Position numbers and translations under genes: made by a program
The notes under the pieces: model-generated
Database searches by the model: none
Told to the model about the DNA's origin: nothing
What the model saw: only the letters and a program-made list of their open reading frames with translations
Shown here: positions 42,273-51,398 of the stretch, in pieces
Numbering within the stretch: the first letter of the stretch is position 1
Layout of the letters: every line of letters begins with the position of its first letter
NCBI GenBank assembly: GCA_900545495.1
Contig: UQZJ01000001.1
Coordinates: 100,162 to 164,161 of the forward strand
Source: an uncultured Eubacteriales bacterium
GTDB lineage: Bacteria; Bacillota; Clostridia; Oscillospirales; Oscillospiraceae
Direction: 5' to 3'
Length of the DNA: 64,000 bases

Positions 42273-43385
42273 ATGCTGAAATTTTCCTGCGAAAAAACGC
42301 TGCTGCAGCAGGCCGTCAGTACCGTATCCCGCGCCGTGGCTGCCAAAAGCTCCATCCCCGCGCTGGAGGGCGTGCTGCTGGAGGGCGACACCCAGCTGAC
42401 GCTGTCCGGCTACAATATGCAGACCGGTATCCGCACCGCCATCCCCGCCGAGATCCATCAGGAGGGACGCATCGTCCTGAATGCCCGTCTGTTCGGCGAG
42501 ATGATCCGCCGTCTTCCCGATGATATCGTGGTTTTCTCCGCCGATGAGAAATATGTGGTCAAGATGGTCTGCGGCGACGCCAGCTTCGAGCTGCCCGGTC
42601 TGTCCGCCGACGACTATCCGGAGATGCCCACCGTGGACGACGAGTTCTCCGTGTCCATCCAGCAGCGTACCATGAAGGCCATGATCAACCAGACCAGCTT
42701 TGCGGTGTCCACCAACGAGGCCCGGCCCATCCATACCGGCGCCCTGTTTGAGATCGGCGACACAGGGCTGACCATGGTGGCGGTGGACGGCTTCCGTCTG
42801 GCGCTGCGCCGCGAGCCGCTGGAGCGTATCGACGGCGGCGCGTTCCGCTTCGTGGCGCCGGGAACGGCTCTCAACGAGGTGGAGAAGATCTGTGCCGATA
42901 CCGATGCGCTGCTGACGGTGGTGCAGGGCAAGCGCCATCTGCTGTTCGAGGTGGAGAATACCCAGCTCATCTGCCGCCGTTTGGAGGGTGAATTCCTGGA
43001 TTACCGCAACGCCATCCCCAAGAACAACCCCATCTGCGTGGAGGTGGAGACGAAGGCGCTGCTGGAAAGCCTGGATCGCGTGTCCGTGGTCATCAGCGAG
43101 AAGCTGAAAAGCCCCGTCCGCTGCCTCTTTGATATGGATAAGGTCTATCTCTCCGCCCGCACCGGCAACGGCGAGGCCAAGGATATCTGTCCCGTCAAGG
43201 GCGACGGCCGGGAGCTGGAGATCGGCTTCAACAACCGCTATCTCATGGACGCTCTGCGGTATGCGCCGGCGGACAAGGTCCATATGCAGCTGAACACCGG
43301 CATCTCCCCCTGCATCATCACGCCGGTGGACGGCGGGGACGAGTTCCTCTACATGGTGCTGCCCGTCAGACTGAAGGCACAGTAA
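42273..43385 (+). CDS. dnaN: DNA polymerase III beta sliding clamp
   Basis: 370 residues, three repeats of the clamp fold. Begins MLKFSCEKTLLQQAVSTVSRAVA, includes MVAVDGFRLALRR and ends in the conserved ITPVDGGDEFLYMVLPVRL. It tethers polymerases to DNA. AGAAAGGATTG precedes the ATG. Confidence 0.96.
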   Translation: MLKFSCEKTLLQQAVSTVSRAVAAKSSIPALEGVLLEGDTQLTLSGYNMQTGIRTAIPAEIHQEGRIVLNARLFGEMIRRLPDDIVVFSADEKYVVKMVCGDASFELPGLSADDYPEMPTVDDEFSVSIQQRTMKAMINQTSFAVSTNEARPIHTGALFEIGDTGLTMVAVDGFRLALRREPLERIDGGAFRFVAPGTALNEVEKICADTDALLTVVQGKRHLLFEVENTQLICRRLEGEFLDYRNAIPKNNPICVEVETKALLESLDRVSVVISEKLKSPVRCLFDMDKVYLSARTGNGEAKDICPVKGDGRELEIGFNNRYLMDALRYAPADKVHMQLNTGISPCIITPVDGGDEFLYMVLPVRLKAQ

Positions 43386-43488
43386 AAGGGATATGCCGCG
43401 CGCTGCCTCCGTCCGGCGCTCCTGCCGCACACGGGGAGAACACGGGACTTCCCTTTTATACAAAATGATATAAGGATATAATACAGCT

Positions 43489-43707
43489 ATGGAAACGATT
43501 GAGATCACAACGGAATACATCAAATTGCAGGATCTGCTGAAGTTCGCCGCGGCGGTACAGACCGGCGGCGAGGCCAAGATGGTCATTCAGGAGGGCGAGG
43601 TCACCGTCAACGGCGAGGTCTGCGCCATGCGGGGACGGAAGATCCGTCCCGGCGACGACGTGTGCTTCAACGGCCAGCACTACACGGTCACCTATGCGGC
43701 TCGATAA
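43489..43707 (+). CDS. yaaA: S4-domain RNA-binding protein YaaA
   Basis: 72 residues with the S4 motif (YIKLQDLLKFAAAVQTGGEAK, VTVNGEVCAMRGRKIRPGD). Homologues of this size lie between dnaN and recF in most Firmicutes and are linked to ribosome assembly. Its 3' end overlaps recF by 14 bp. A TATAAT (43477-43482) lies 6 bp before the ATG, but it is too close for a normal leader and may be chance. Confidence 0.92.
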   Translation: METIEITTEYIKLQDLLKFAAAVQTGGEAKMVIQEGEVTVNGEVCAMRGRKIRPGDDVCFNGQHYTVTYAAR

Positions 43708-44797
43708 GCTGACGCTGGACGGCTGGCGGAACTACCAACGGCAGACGCTGGCGTTTGACCAGCGGTGCAACGTCATTTACGGCGAAAATGCACAGGGAAA
43801 GACCAACCTGCTGGAGGCCGCCGTGTACCTCTCCTGCGGGAAAAGCCCCCGCGCCCACGGCGACCGGGAGCTGATCGGCTTTGAACGACAGGATGCTTCC
43901 CTTACCGGACAGATCTTTTCGCGGGACAGAGCGTTCATCACGGAGATACAACTTTTCCGCGGCAAACGGCGAAAGATGACGGTGAACGGTGTACCTGCCA
44001 AGACCGGCGCGGCGCTGTCCGACGTGCTGCACACTGTATTCTTCTGCCCGGAGGATCTGTTCCTCATACGGGCGGGGGCAGCGGAGCGCCGACGGTTCAT
44101 GGATCTTTCCCTGTGCCAGCTGCGGCCCCGGTATGCCGAGGCGCTGGCGGAGTACACCCGGCTCCATGAGCACAAGACCCGTATCCTCCGGGACAGCGAG
44201 GAGCATCCCCAGCTCTTGCAGATGCTGCCTGATTTCAACGAGAGGCTGTGCCGTGTGGGCGCGGTGCTGATCAGCTACCGGGCGCGGTACTGCGTGTCGC
44301 TGGCGGAGTACGCACGGCAGGCGCATTTTGAGTGCTCCGGCGAAAAGGAGGAGCTGACGCTCCTGTACCGGACGGTGAAGACCGTGGAGGAACCCTTCGC
44401 GCCGCAGGAGCAGATATGTGAGGCGCTGCGGTGCCATCAGGAGGCGCATCTGGCGGCGGAGCGCGCCAGCCGGCTGTGTCTGTCCGGCCCACACAAGGAC
44501 GATGTGGAGGTGCTCATCAACGGACGCAGCGCACGGCAGTACGGCTCGCAGGGGCAGGTACGCACGGCGGCGCTGAGCCTGAAGCTGGCGGAGCGGGAGA
44601 TCCATAAAAACGCCGTGGGCGAGTATCCGGTGATGCTGCTGGACGACGTCCTCAGCGAGCTGGATCCGCGGCGGCAGGAATACGTCCTGAACCGGATACA
44701 GGGCGGACAGGTGTTCATCACCTGCTGCGAGAACGACCGGCTGGACACCATGCTGCATGGCCGGGTGTTCCATATCCGGAACGGGGAGGTGCTGTGA
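43694..44797 (+). CDS. recF: DNA replication and repair protein RecF
   Basis: 367 residues. Walker A GENAQGKTNLLEA, ABC signature region SGPHKDD, and Walker B MLLDDVLSELD near the C-terminus, with an intervening helical part. It loads RecA at gaps with RecO and RecR. It overlaps yaaA at its start and remB at its end. Confidence 0.95.
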   Translation: MRLDKLTLDGWRNYQRQTLAFDQRCNVIYGENAQGKTNLLEAAVYLSCGKSPRAHGDRELIGFERQDASLTGQIFSRDRAFITEIQLFRGKRRKMTVNGVPAKTGAALSDVLHTVFFCPEDLFLIRAGAAERRRFMDLSLCQLRPRYAEALAEYTRLHEHKTRILRDSEEHPQLLQMLPDFNERLCRVGAVLISYRARYCVSLAEYARQAHFECSGEKEELTLLYRTVKTVEEPFAPQEQICEALRCHQEAHLAAERASRLCLSGPHKDDVEVLINGRSARQYGSQGQVRTAALSLKLAEREIHKNAVGEYPVMLLDDVLSELDPRRQEYVLNRIQGGQVFITCCENDRLDTMLHGRVFHIRNGEVL

Positions 44798-45060
44798 TGG
44801 CGTACCTGCATATCGGGCAGAACGTGATGCTGGAGGATAAGCGCATCATCGGCATCTTTGATCTGGACAACACATCCACTTCCAAAATAACAAGGGCATT
44901 TCTGGACGGCGCGGAGCGTGAGGGCGTGGTACAGACCGCCTGTGAGGATATCCCGCGGGCGTTTGTGGTCTGTGACCACCCCTACCACCGGCAGATCGTT
45001 TATATATCCCAGCTGAATTCCCAGACGCTGCAAAGACGCGCTCAGGGGAAAGGAGAATAG
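44797..45060 (+). CDS. remB: Extracellular matrix regulator RemB (DUF370)
   Basis: 87 residues. MAYLHIGQNVMLEDKRIIGIFD with the conserved region through FVVCDHPYHRQIVYISQLNSQTL. RemA/RemB proteins are DNA-binding activators of matrix genes in Bacillus; RemB (YaaB) sits between recF and gyrB there as well. The ATG overlaps the recF stop (TGATG); a GTG one codon earlier is less likely. Confidence 0.9.
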   Translation: MAYLHIGQNVMLEDKRIIGIFDLDNTSTSKITRAFLDGAEREGVVQTACEDIPRAFVVCDHPYHRQIVYISQLNSQTLQRRAQGKGE

Positions 45061-45063
45061 TAT

Positions 45064-46998
45064 ATGGCAGATATGGAAAAGAATGTCGCGGCCAACGAGT
45101 ACAACGCGGCGGAAATACAGGTGTTGGAGGGGCTGGAGGCCGTGCGTAAGCGGCCGGGTATGTATATCGGTTCTACCAGTGCCAGCGGCCTGCACCATCT
45201 GGTCTATGAGATCGTGGACAACTCCATCGACGAGGCGCTGGCGGGCTTTTGTACCGATATTCATGTGACCATCAACGACGGCAATACCATCACCGTCAGC
45301 GATAACGGACGCGGCATCCCTGTGGACATTCAGGCCCAGACGGGCCGCCCCGCGCTGGAGGTGGTGTTCACCGTGCTCCACGCCGGCGGCAAGTTCGGCG
45401 GCGGGGGCTACAAGGTCTCCGGCGGCCTGCACGGTGTGGGCGCCAGCGTGGTCAACGCCCTCAGTGAGTGGCTGACCGTGCAGGTACACAAGGAAGGCAA
45501 GATCTACGAAATGCGATTCTCCCGGGGACACATCACCCAGGAGATGCGGATCGTGGGCGAGACGGATCACACCGGCACTACCGTCACCTTCAAGCCCGAC
45601 CCGGAGATGTTCGACACGCTGGACTACGAGTATGAGACGCTGCACACCCGTATGCGGGAGCAGGCGTTCCTCAACGCCGGTCTGCGTATCACCATCACCG
45701 ACGCCCGCCCCGGCAGAGAGCAGTCCGAGGCCATGTGCTATGAGGGAGGCATCCGGGAGTTCGTCACTTTCATCAACCGGAACAAGACCCCGCTCCATGA
45801 GGAGGTCATCTACCTCTCCGGCGCCAAGGGCGACAGCACGGCGGAGATCGCCATCCAGTACAACGACGGCTATAACGAGACCATCGTCTCCTTCGCCAAC
45901 GACATCCATACGCCGGAGGGCGGTATGCATGAGACGGGCTTCAAGGCGGCGCTGACCCGTGTGCTCAATTCCTACGGCCTGAAATACGGCATGATCAAGG
46001 AGGGCGACAAGGTCTCCGGCGAGGACGTCCGGGAGGGCATCACCGCCGTCATCTCCGTGAAGCTGACGGAGGCCCAGTTCGAGGGCCAGACCAAGGCCAA
46101 GCTGGGCAACGCCCATATCCGCACGCTGGTGGACAGCATCGTCAACGACCAGCTGGCGGTGTATCTGGAGGAGCATCCCGTGGTGGCCCGCACCATTCTG
46201 GATAAGGCCATGACCGCCAACCGCGCACGGGAGGCGGCACGCAAGGCGCGGGAGTCCATCCGCCGCAAGACGGTGCTGGGCGGCGCGGCCATGCCGGATA
46301 AGCTCCGGGACTGCAACGAGAATAACCCCGAGCTGACAGAGCTGTACATCGTGGAGGGAGACTCCGCAGGCGGCTCCGCCACGGCGGGACGGGACAGCCG
46401 TTTTCAGGCCATCCTCCCCCTGTGGGGCAAGATGCTCAACGTGGAGAAGGCACGGGTGGACAAGGTCTACGGCAACGACAAGCTCCAGCCCGTCATCATC
46501 GCGCTGGGCGCCGGTATCGGCGAGGAGTTCGATGAGAACAAGCTGCGCTATCACAAGATCATCATCATGGCCGATGCCGATGTGGACGGCGCCCATATCC
46601 GCACCCTGCTGCTGACCTTCTTCTTCCGGTATATGCGGCCCCTCATCGAGGAGGGCTATGTCTACTCCGCCGTACCGCCGCTCTACAAGCTGACCCGGGG
46701 CAAGACCTCCCGGGTGGCCTACTCCGACGAGGAGCGTGATCGTATCTCCGCGGAGATGCGGGGCGGCAACCCCAACGTGACCATCAACATCAGCCGGTTC
46801 AAGGGTCTGGGCGAGATGGACGCCCACGAGCTGTGGGAGACCACCATGGATCCCACCACCCGTACCCTGCGGCGCATCACGCTGGATGACGCGGTGAAGG
46901 CTGACGCCACGTTCACCGTCCTCATGGGCGAGAAGGTGGAGCCGCGCAAGGAATTTATCGAGCGCAAAGCACAGTACGCTGTGAATCTGGATTATTAA
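45064..46998 (+). CDS. gyrB: DNA gyrase subunit B
   Basis: 644 residues. GHKL ATPase domain (VDNSIDEALAG, DNGRGIPVDI, GLHGVGASVVNAL), transducer, and Toprim domain (EGDSAGGSATAGRD, IIMADADVDGAHI). Introduces negative supercoils with GyrA. AAAGGAGAA precedes the ATG; four bases after remB. Confidence 0.96.
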   Translation: MADMEKNVAANEYNAAEIQVLEGLEAVRKRPGMYIGSTSASGLHHLVYEIVDNSIDEALAGFCTDIHVTINDGNTITVSDNGRGIPVDIQAQTGRPALEVVFTVLHAGGKFGGGGYKVSGGLHGVGASVVNALSEWLTVQVHKEGKIYEMRFSRGHITQEMRIVGETDHTGTTVTFKPDPEMFDTLDYEYETLHTRMREQAFLNAGLRITITDARPGREQSEAMCYEGGIREFVTFINRNKTPLHEEVIYLSGAKGDSTAEIAIQYNDGYNETIVSFANDIHTPEGGMHETGFKAALTRVLNSYGLKYGMIKEGDKVSGEDVREGITAVISVKLTEAQFEGQTKAKLGNAHIRTLVDSIVNDQLAVYLEEHPVVARTILDKAMTANRAREAARKARESIRRKTVLGGAAMPDKLRDCNENNPELTELYIVEGDSAGGSATAGRDSRFQAILPLWGKMLNVEKARVDKVYGNDKLQPVIIALGAGIGEEFDENKLRYHKIIIMADADVDGAHIRTLLLTFFFRYMRPLIEEGYVYSAVPPLYKLTRGKTSRVAYSDEERDRISAEMRGGNPNVTINISRFKGLGEMDAHELWETTMDPTTRTLRRITLDDAVKADATFTVLMGEKVEPRKEFIERKAQYAVNLDY

Positions 46999-47013
46999 GG
47001 AGGGCTGGAATCT

Positions 47014-49521
47014 ATGAGCAAAAAGCCCCAATACGACCCTGCGGAGATCCGCTTTCCCGACCAGCATATCGTGGAGTCCCCGCTGGTCCCGGAGATGGAG
47101 AAGTCCTATATCGAATATGCCATGTCCGTTATCGTGGGCCGCGCCCTGCCCGACGTGCGGGACGGCCTGAAGCCCGTACACCGGCGTATTCTCTACGCCA
47201 TGTACGAGGACAACCTGACCTCTGACAAGCCCTTTAAGAAGTCCGCCACCTGCGTGGGCGACGTGCTGGGCCGGTATCACCCCCACGGCGACGCCTCCGT
47301 GTACGACGCGCTGGTGCGTCTGGCGCAGGATTTCTCCATGCGCTACACGCTGGTGGACGGCCACGGCAACTTCGGCTCCGTGGATGGCGACCCCCCTGCC
47401 GCCTACCGTTACACCGAGGCGCGTCTGAGCAAGATCTCCAATGAGATGCTCCGCGACATCGAAAAGGACACGGTGGACTGGGACCCCAACTTCGACGAGA
47501 GCCGCAAGGAGCCCCGTGTGCTGCCCTGCCGGTTCCCCAACCTGCTGGTCAACGGCTCCAGCGGTATCGCCGTGGGTATGGCCACCAACATCCCGCCCCA
47601 CAACCTGCGGGAGGTCATCGGCGCCTGCATCTGCGTGCTGGACGACCCGGACGCTACCCTCGGCGACCTGATGGAGCACGTCAAGGGCCCCGACTTCCCC
47701 ACGAAGGGCATTATCATGGGACGCAGCGGCATCCGCGCCGCCTACGCCACCGGCCGGGGACGGTTGATGGTGCGCGCCCGCCACGAGTTTGAGGAGTTCG
47801 GCAGCGGCCGCACCCGCATCATCATCACGGAGCTGCCCTATCAGGTGAACAAGCGGATGCTCATCAAGGCCATCGCCGATCAGGTGGAGGATAAGCGTCT
47901 GGATGGTATCTCCGATATCCGGGACGAGTCCGACCGTAACGGTATGCGCATGGTCATCGAGCTCAAGCGTGACGCCAATCCGCAGGTGGTCTTGAACCGC
48001 CTGTTCGCCCAGACCCAGCTCCAGACCACGTTTGCCATCAATATGCTGGCGCTGGTGGAGAACCAGCGGCAGCCGAAGATCCTCTCTCTGCGTCACATCA
48101 TCGACGAGTATCTGAAGTTCCAGGAGGAGATCATCGTCCGCCGGACGCGGTTCGATCTGAAGAAGGCCCAGGAGCGCGCCCACCTGCTGGAGGGTCTGCT
48201 CATCGCGCAGGACAACATCGACGAGGTCATCCGCATCATCCGTAGCAGCTACGACAACGCCAAGGAAAATCTGATGACCCGCTTCGGGCTGGACGATGTG
48301 CAGGCGCAGGCCATTCTGGATATGCGCCTCAAGGCTTTGCAGGGTCTTGACCGGGAGAAGCTCCAGACCGAATACAAGGAGCTGGAGGAGAAGATCGCCT
48401 ACTTCCTGCGTATCCTCAGCGACGAGAGTCTGGTGAAGTCCATCCTCAAGGAGGAGCTGACCGCCATTGCCGAGAAGTTCGGCGACGACCGCAAGACCGA
48501 GATCCAGGACGTGGAGGACGAGCTGGACATCGAGGATCTCATCGAGGAGGAGCAGTGCGTCTTTACCTTGACGGAGAACGGCTACATCAAGCGCACGCCG
48601 GTCAGCGAGTACGCCGCCCAGAGCAAGGGCGGTATGGGCAAAAAGGGCATCACCACCCGTGAGGAGGATACCGTGGTGGACGTGTTCACCGCGTCTACCC
48701 ACGACTATATCCTGTTCTTTACCGACACCGGCAAGGTCTACCGCAAGAAGGGCTATCAGATCCCGGAGAGCGGCAAGACAGCCAAGGGTACCAATATCGT
48801 CAACATCCTGCAGGTGGAGGCGGGCGAGCGGGTACAGGCCATGCTCCACTTCCGGGAGCAGACCGACGAGGAGCTGTACCTGTTCATGACCACCCGGAAC
48901 GGCACGGTGAAGCGTCTGGAGGTCAGCGCCCTGAAGAACCTGCGGAATAACGGCATCCGCGCCCTGACGCTGGACGAGGGCGACCAGCTGATCTCCGTGA
49001 CGGAGACCCGGGGGCATGACCGTATGCTCATCGCCACCCACGACGGACAGGCGGTGTGCTTCGACGAGACGGACGTGCGCGCCATGGGACGTACCGCCGT
49101 GGGCGTCCGGGGCATCCGCCTGCGGGAGGGCGACTACGTCATCGGCGCCGCCCGCGCCGATGCGGGCAAGACGGTGCTGTCCATCACCGAAAACGGCTTC
49201 GGCAAGCGGACGCCTATCGAGGAGTACCGCATCACCAACCGCGGTGGACTGGGTATCCGCAACTACATGGTCACGGACAAGACCGGCTGTGTGGTGGGCA
49301 TGAAGATGGTGGACGGCACGGAGGATCTGCTGCTGGTGACAGAGGCCGGTATTCTCATCCGCACGCCGGTGGAAAATATCCGCGTGGCCGGACGCGCCAC
49401 GCAGGGCGTCATCGTCATGCGCTTCAAGGAGGAGGGCGACCATGTGATCTCCATGGCGCTGGCCGACCCGGAGGAGAAGGACGAGACGGCGGAAACGCCT
49501 GAGACGGAGGAGACGGTATGA
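47014..49521 (+). CDS. gyrA: DNA gyrase subunit A
   Basis: 835 residues. Breakage-reunion domain with the active tyrosine in AAYRYTEARLSKIS; the C-terminal beta-pinwheel has the GyrA box QSKGGMG. The quinolone-determining stretch reads HPHGDASVYDALVRLAQ, so the position of E. coli Ser83 is Ala and Asp87 is kept. Its stop overlaps the next gene by 4 bp. Confidence 0.96.
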   Translation: MSKKPQYDPAEIRFPDQHIVESPLVPEMEKSYIEYAMSVIVGRALPDVRDGLKPVHRRILYAMYEDNLTSDKPFKKSATCVGDVLGRYHPHGDASVYDALVRLAQDFSMRYTLVDGHGNFGSVDGDPPAAYRYTEARLSKISNEMLRDIEKDTVDWDPNFDESRKEPRVLPCRFPNLLVNGSSGIAVGMATNIPPHNLREVIGACICVLDDPDATLGDLMEHVKGPDFPTKGIIMGRSGIRAAYATGRGRLMVRARHEFEEFGSGRTRIIITELPYQVNKRMLIKAIADQVEDKRLDGISDIRDESDRNGMRMVIELKRDANPQVVLNRLFAQTQLQTTFAINMLALVENQRQPKILSLRHIIDEYLKFQEEIIVRRTRFDLKKAQERAHLLEGLLIAQDNIDEVIRIIRSSYDNAKENLMTRFGLDDVQAQAILDMRLKALQGLDREKLQTEYKELEEKIAYFLRILSDESLVKSILKEELTAIAEKFGDDRKTEIQDVEDELDIEDLIEEEQCVFTLTENGYIKRTPVSEYAAQSKGGMGKKGITTREEDTVVDVFTASTHDYILFFTDTGKVYRKKGYQIPESGKTAKGTNIVNILQVEAGERVQAMLHFREQTDEELYLFMTTRNGTVKRLEVSALKNLRNNGIRALTLDEGDQLISVTETRGHDRMLIATHDGQAVCFDETDVRAMGRTAVGVRGIRLREGDYVIGAARADAGKTVLSITENGFGKRTPIEEYRITNRGGLGIRNYMVTDKTGCVVGMKMVDGTEDLLLVTEAGILIRTPVENIRVAGRATQGVIVMRFKEEGDHVISMALADPEEKDETAETPETEETV

Positions 49522-49859
49522 ACAGCGTACCTCGGGAGGCCATGGTGCCGCTGAGCCGCTGGCAGTATTTTACAAAGACGATGTACCACAACGCGGCGGA
49601 GAAAAGCCAGTTTGTGTATAACAAGGTCATCTATGAGAAGGATGAGGCGCTCCGACAGATCGAGGAGGGCAACGGCCGCATCAACATGGGACTGCTGCTG
49701 GTGCTGCTTCTGATGTTCTTCACAGCCAGCTCCACGAAAAATATCTGGGTCATCGTGGCGGGGATGGTCATCATCGTGGCCGGCGAGGTGGTGCGGCTCT
49801 GCCGTCTGCCTAAGGACATCACGGCCCACCTTACCGACACGGGAATGCGGGAGCGCTGA
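49518..49859 (+). CDS. Hypothetical small membrane protein after gyrA
   Basis: 113 residues. A soluble N-terminal part (RWQYFTKTMYHNAAEKSQFVYNK), then two hydrophobic helices (MGLLLVLLLMFFTASS and IWVIVAGMVIIVAGEVVRL) and a short C-terminal tail. No family recognised. It overlaps the gyrA stop (ATGA) and trmO follows after 1 bp, so it is expressed in the gyrase operon. Function unknown. Confidence 0.7.
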   Translation: MNSVPREAMVPLSRWQYFTKTMYHNAAEKSQFVYNKVIYEKDEALRQIEEGNGRINMGLLLVLLLMFFTASSTKNIWVIVAGMVIIVAGEVVRLCRLPKDITAHLTDTGMRER

Positions 49860-49860
49860 T

Positions 49861-50541
49861 ATGGCGGACATCACACCCATCGCCCGTATCGAGACGCCCT
49901 TCGCGGAGAAATTCGGCGTACCGCGGCAGAGCGGCGTGGCCGCCTGCCCCGGACGCATCGTGTTGGAGCCGCCCTACCGCGACCCGGCGGCGCTGCGGGG
50001 TCTGGAGGATTTCTCCCATATCTGGCTGATCTGGCAGTTTGACCGGGCGCTGCGGCAGGACTGGTCGCCCACCGTCCGGCCGCCCCGTCTGGGAGGCAAC
50101 ACCCGCATGGGCGTATTCGCCACCCGCTCCCCCTTCCGCCCCAACGGGCTGGGGCTGTCCTCCGTGGCGCTGGAGCGCATCGAATGGGACACGCCGGAGG
50201 GGCCGGTGCTCCATGTACGGGGCGCCGATCTGGTCAGCGGGACGCCCATCTTTGACATCAAGCCGTATCTGGCATATACGGACAGCCATCCCGACGCCGC
50301 CGGCGGGTTCACCGCCGGTCTGGCGGGGGAAAGGCTGACGGTGGAATGTCCGGCATCGCTGCTGGACGCCGTTCCGGAGGCGCAGCGGCAGGGCTTGCTG
50401 TCGGTGCTGGCCAACGACCCCCGGCCCCGGTATCAGGACGACCCGGCGCGGGTCTACGGCATGGCCTACGGCGGACGGAATATCCGCTTCCGCGTGGAGG
50501 GCGGCGTGCTGACCGTTCTGGGCGTGGAGGAACACCTATAA
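49861..50541 (+). CDS. trmO: tRNA (N6-threonylcarbamoyladenosine-37) methyltransferase TrmO
   Basis: 226 residues, TsaA/VirR family beta-barrel. Typical motifs are PIARIETPFAEKFGVPRQSG, LEDFSHIWLIWQF, GVFATRSPFRPNGLGLS and SGTPIFDIKPYLAY. TrmO methylates t6A37 of tRNA. The C-terminal 70 residues (ERLTVECPASLLDAVPEAQRQ) are the usual extension. Confidence 0.92.
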   Translation: MADITPIARIETPFAEKFGVPRQSGVAACPGRIVLEPPYRDPAALRGLEDFSHIWLIWQFDRALRQDWSPTVRPPRLGGNTRMGVFATRSPFRPNGLGLSSVALERIEWDTPEGPVLHVRGADLVSGTPIFDIKPYLAYTDSHPDAAGGFTAGLAGERLTVECPASLLDAVPEAQRQGLLSVLANDPRPRYQDDPARVYGMAYGGRNIRFRVEGGVLTVLGVEEHL

Positions 50542-50573
50542 AAACCGGGGAAACAGCAAGGAACGGGAGACTT

Positions 50574-50741
50574 ATGAAAACAGTTGAAATATACACCGAC
50601 GGCAAAGCAGGCTTTGCCGCTTTGCAAAATGTCCCCACTCGCTCGCCGCTGGCGCGGCAACCGCTCGGGGATGACAAGCAAGCGCCGTCGGACAAAGCAG
50701 GCAAAAGCATGGCGCGGCAGCGAGGAACGATATCTAAATGA
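50574..50741 (+). pseudogene. Duplicated rnhA 5' end read into an inserted element
   Basis: ATG followed by MKTVEIYTDG, the first ten residues of rnhA with one change, then 45 codons of unrelated element sequence. The frame stops at TGA overlapping the intact rnhA start. A ribosome binding site (ACGGGAGAC) precedes it. The first 30 bases copy the rnhA start with mismatches at a few positions, so the duplication is not recent. It could act as a leader reading frame for rnhA. Confidence 0.6.
50604..50737. repeat. 134-bp element between the two rnhA starts
   Basis: Begins with a hairpin (GGCAAAG-CAGG-CTTTGCC, 50601-50618) and includes GCCGTCGGACAAAGCAGG (50682-50699), a core also found in the lepA-linked element (63895-63911, with small differences). 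No gene is seen in it. Confidence 0.5.
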
Positions 50742-51175
50742 AAACAGTTACTATCTACACCGACGGCGCTTGCAGCGGCAATCCCGGGCCCGGCGGCTGG
50801 GGAGCGATCCTCCGCTATAAGGAGACGGAGAAGGAGCTGTCCGGCGGCGCGGCGGATACCACCAACAACCGAATGGAGCTGACCGCCGTTATCGAGGCGC
50901 TGGCGCTGCTGAAGGAGTCCTGTGTGGTGGAGCTGTACTCCGACTCCAAGTACGTCATCGACGGTCTTTCCAAAGGCTGGGCCAAGGGCTGGCAGAAGCG
51001 GGGCTGGATCAAATCCGATAAAAAACCGGCGCTGAACCCCGACCTGTGGGAGCGGCTGCTGGCGCTGACAGACCGGCACGAGATGCACTATCACTGGGTC
51101 AAGGGCCATGCGGAGAACGAGAAGAACAACCGCTGTGACCAGATGGCGGTGGCGGAGAGCAAAAAATTCCAATAA
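50738..51175 (+). CDS. rnhA: Ribonuclease HI
   Basis: 145 residues. Catalytic acidic residues: Asp in YTDGACSGNPGPGGWG, Glu in NNRMELTAVIEAL, Asp in LYSDSKYVIDGL, and Asp in the C-terminal NNRCDQMAVAE; the basic-protrusion GWAKGWQKRGW is present. Degrades RNA in RNA-DNA hybrids. The ribosome binding site (CGAGGAACGA) belongs to the inserted element. Confidence 0.95.
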   Translation: MKTVTIYTDGACSGNPGPGGWGAILRYKETEKELSGGAADTTNNRMELTAVIEALALLKESCVVELYSDSKYVIDGLSKGWAKGWQKRGWIKSDKKPALNPDLWERLLALTDRHEMHYHWVKGHAENEKNNRCDQMAVAESKKFQ

Positions 51176-51306
51176 AAACGAGGGAATTCACAAAATGTTC
51201 ATGAGAGATTCATGATTTTGCCAATTTTTCTGGGTAATATAGCAGCATCCAAAGGAACTTCCCTTCCTTATGTGATTTTCTCTCTCTCCTAACACACAAA
51301 ACACAC

Positions 51307-51340
51307 AGAAGAAGCCCCGCCGGTCGGCGGGGCTTCTTCT
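51307..51340. terminator. Stem-loop downstream of rnhA
   Basis: Perfect 15-bp stem AGAAGAAGCCCCGCC / GGCGGGGCTTCTTCT with a GGTC loop. It lacks a clean T tract, so termination efficiency is uncertain. Confidence 0.6.
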
Positions 51341-51358
51341 GCGCTGCGGCAAAGCAAG

Positions 51359-51396
51359 AAAACACACCCTGCGTCTCAGGACGCAGGGTGTGTTTT
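51359..51396 (-). terminator. Terminator of nadE
   Basis: Perfect 17-bp stem ending in AAAACACA/TGTGTTTT with a TCAG loop, three bases past the nadE stop; T-rich on the leftward side. Confidence 0.85.
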
Positions 51397-51398
51397 AC

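Noticed and set aside
43386..43488. Possible small RNA or gene between dnaN and yaaA
   Set aside because: About 100 bp of GC-rich sequence without a start signal, hairpin terminator or clear structure.
44437..49443. 1668-codon frame antisense to gyrB/gyrA
   Set aside because: Composition is rich in His, Val and Leu from the mirrored codon pattern, with no recognisable domain. The + strand carries complete GyrB and GyrA.
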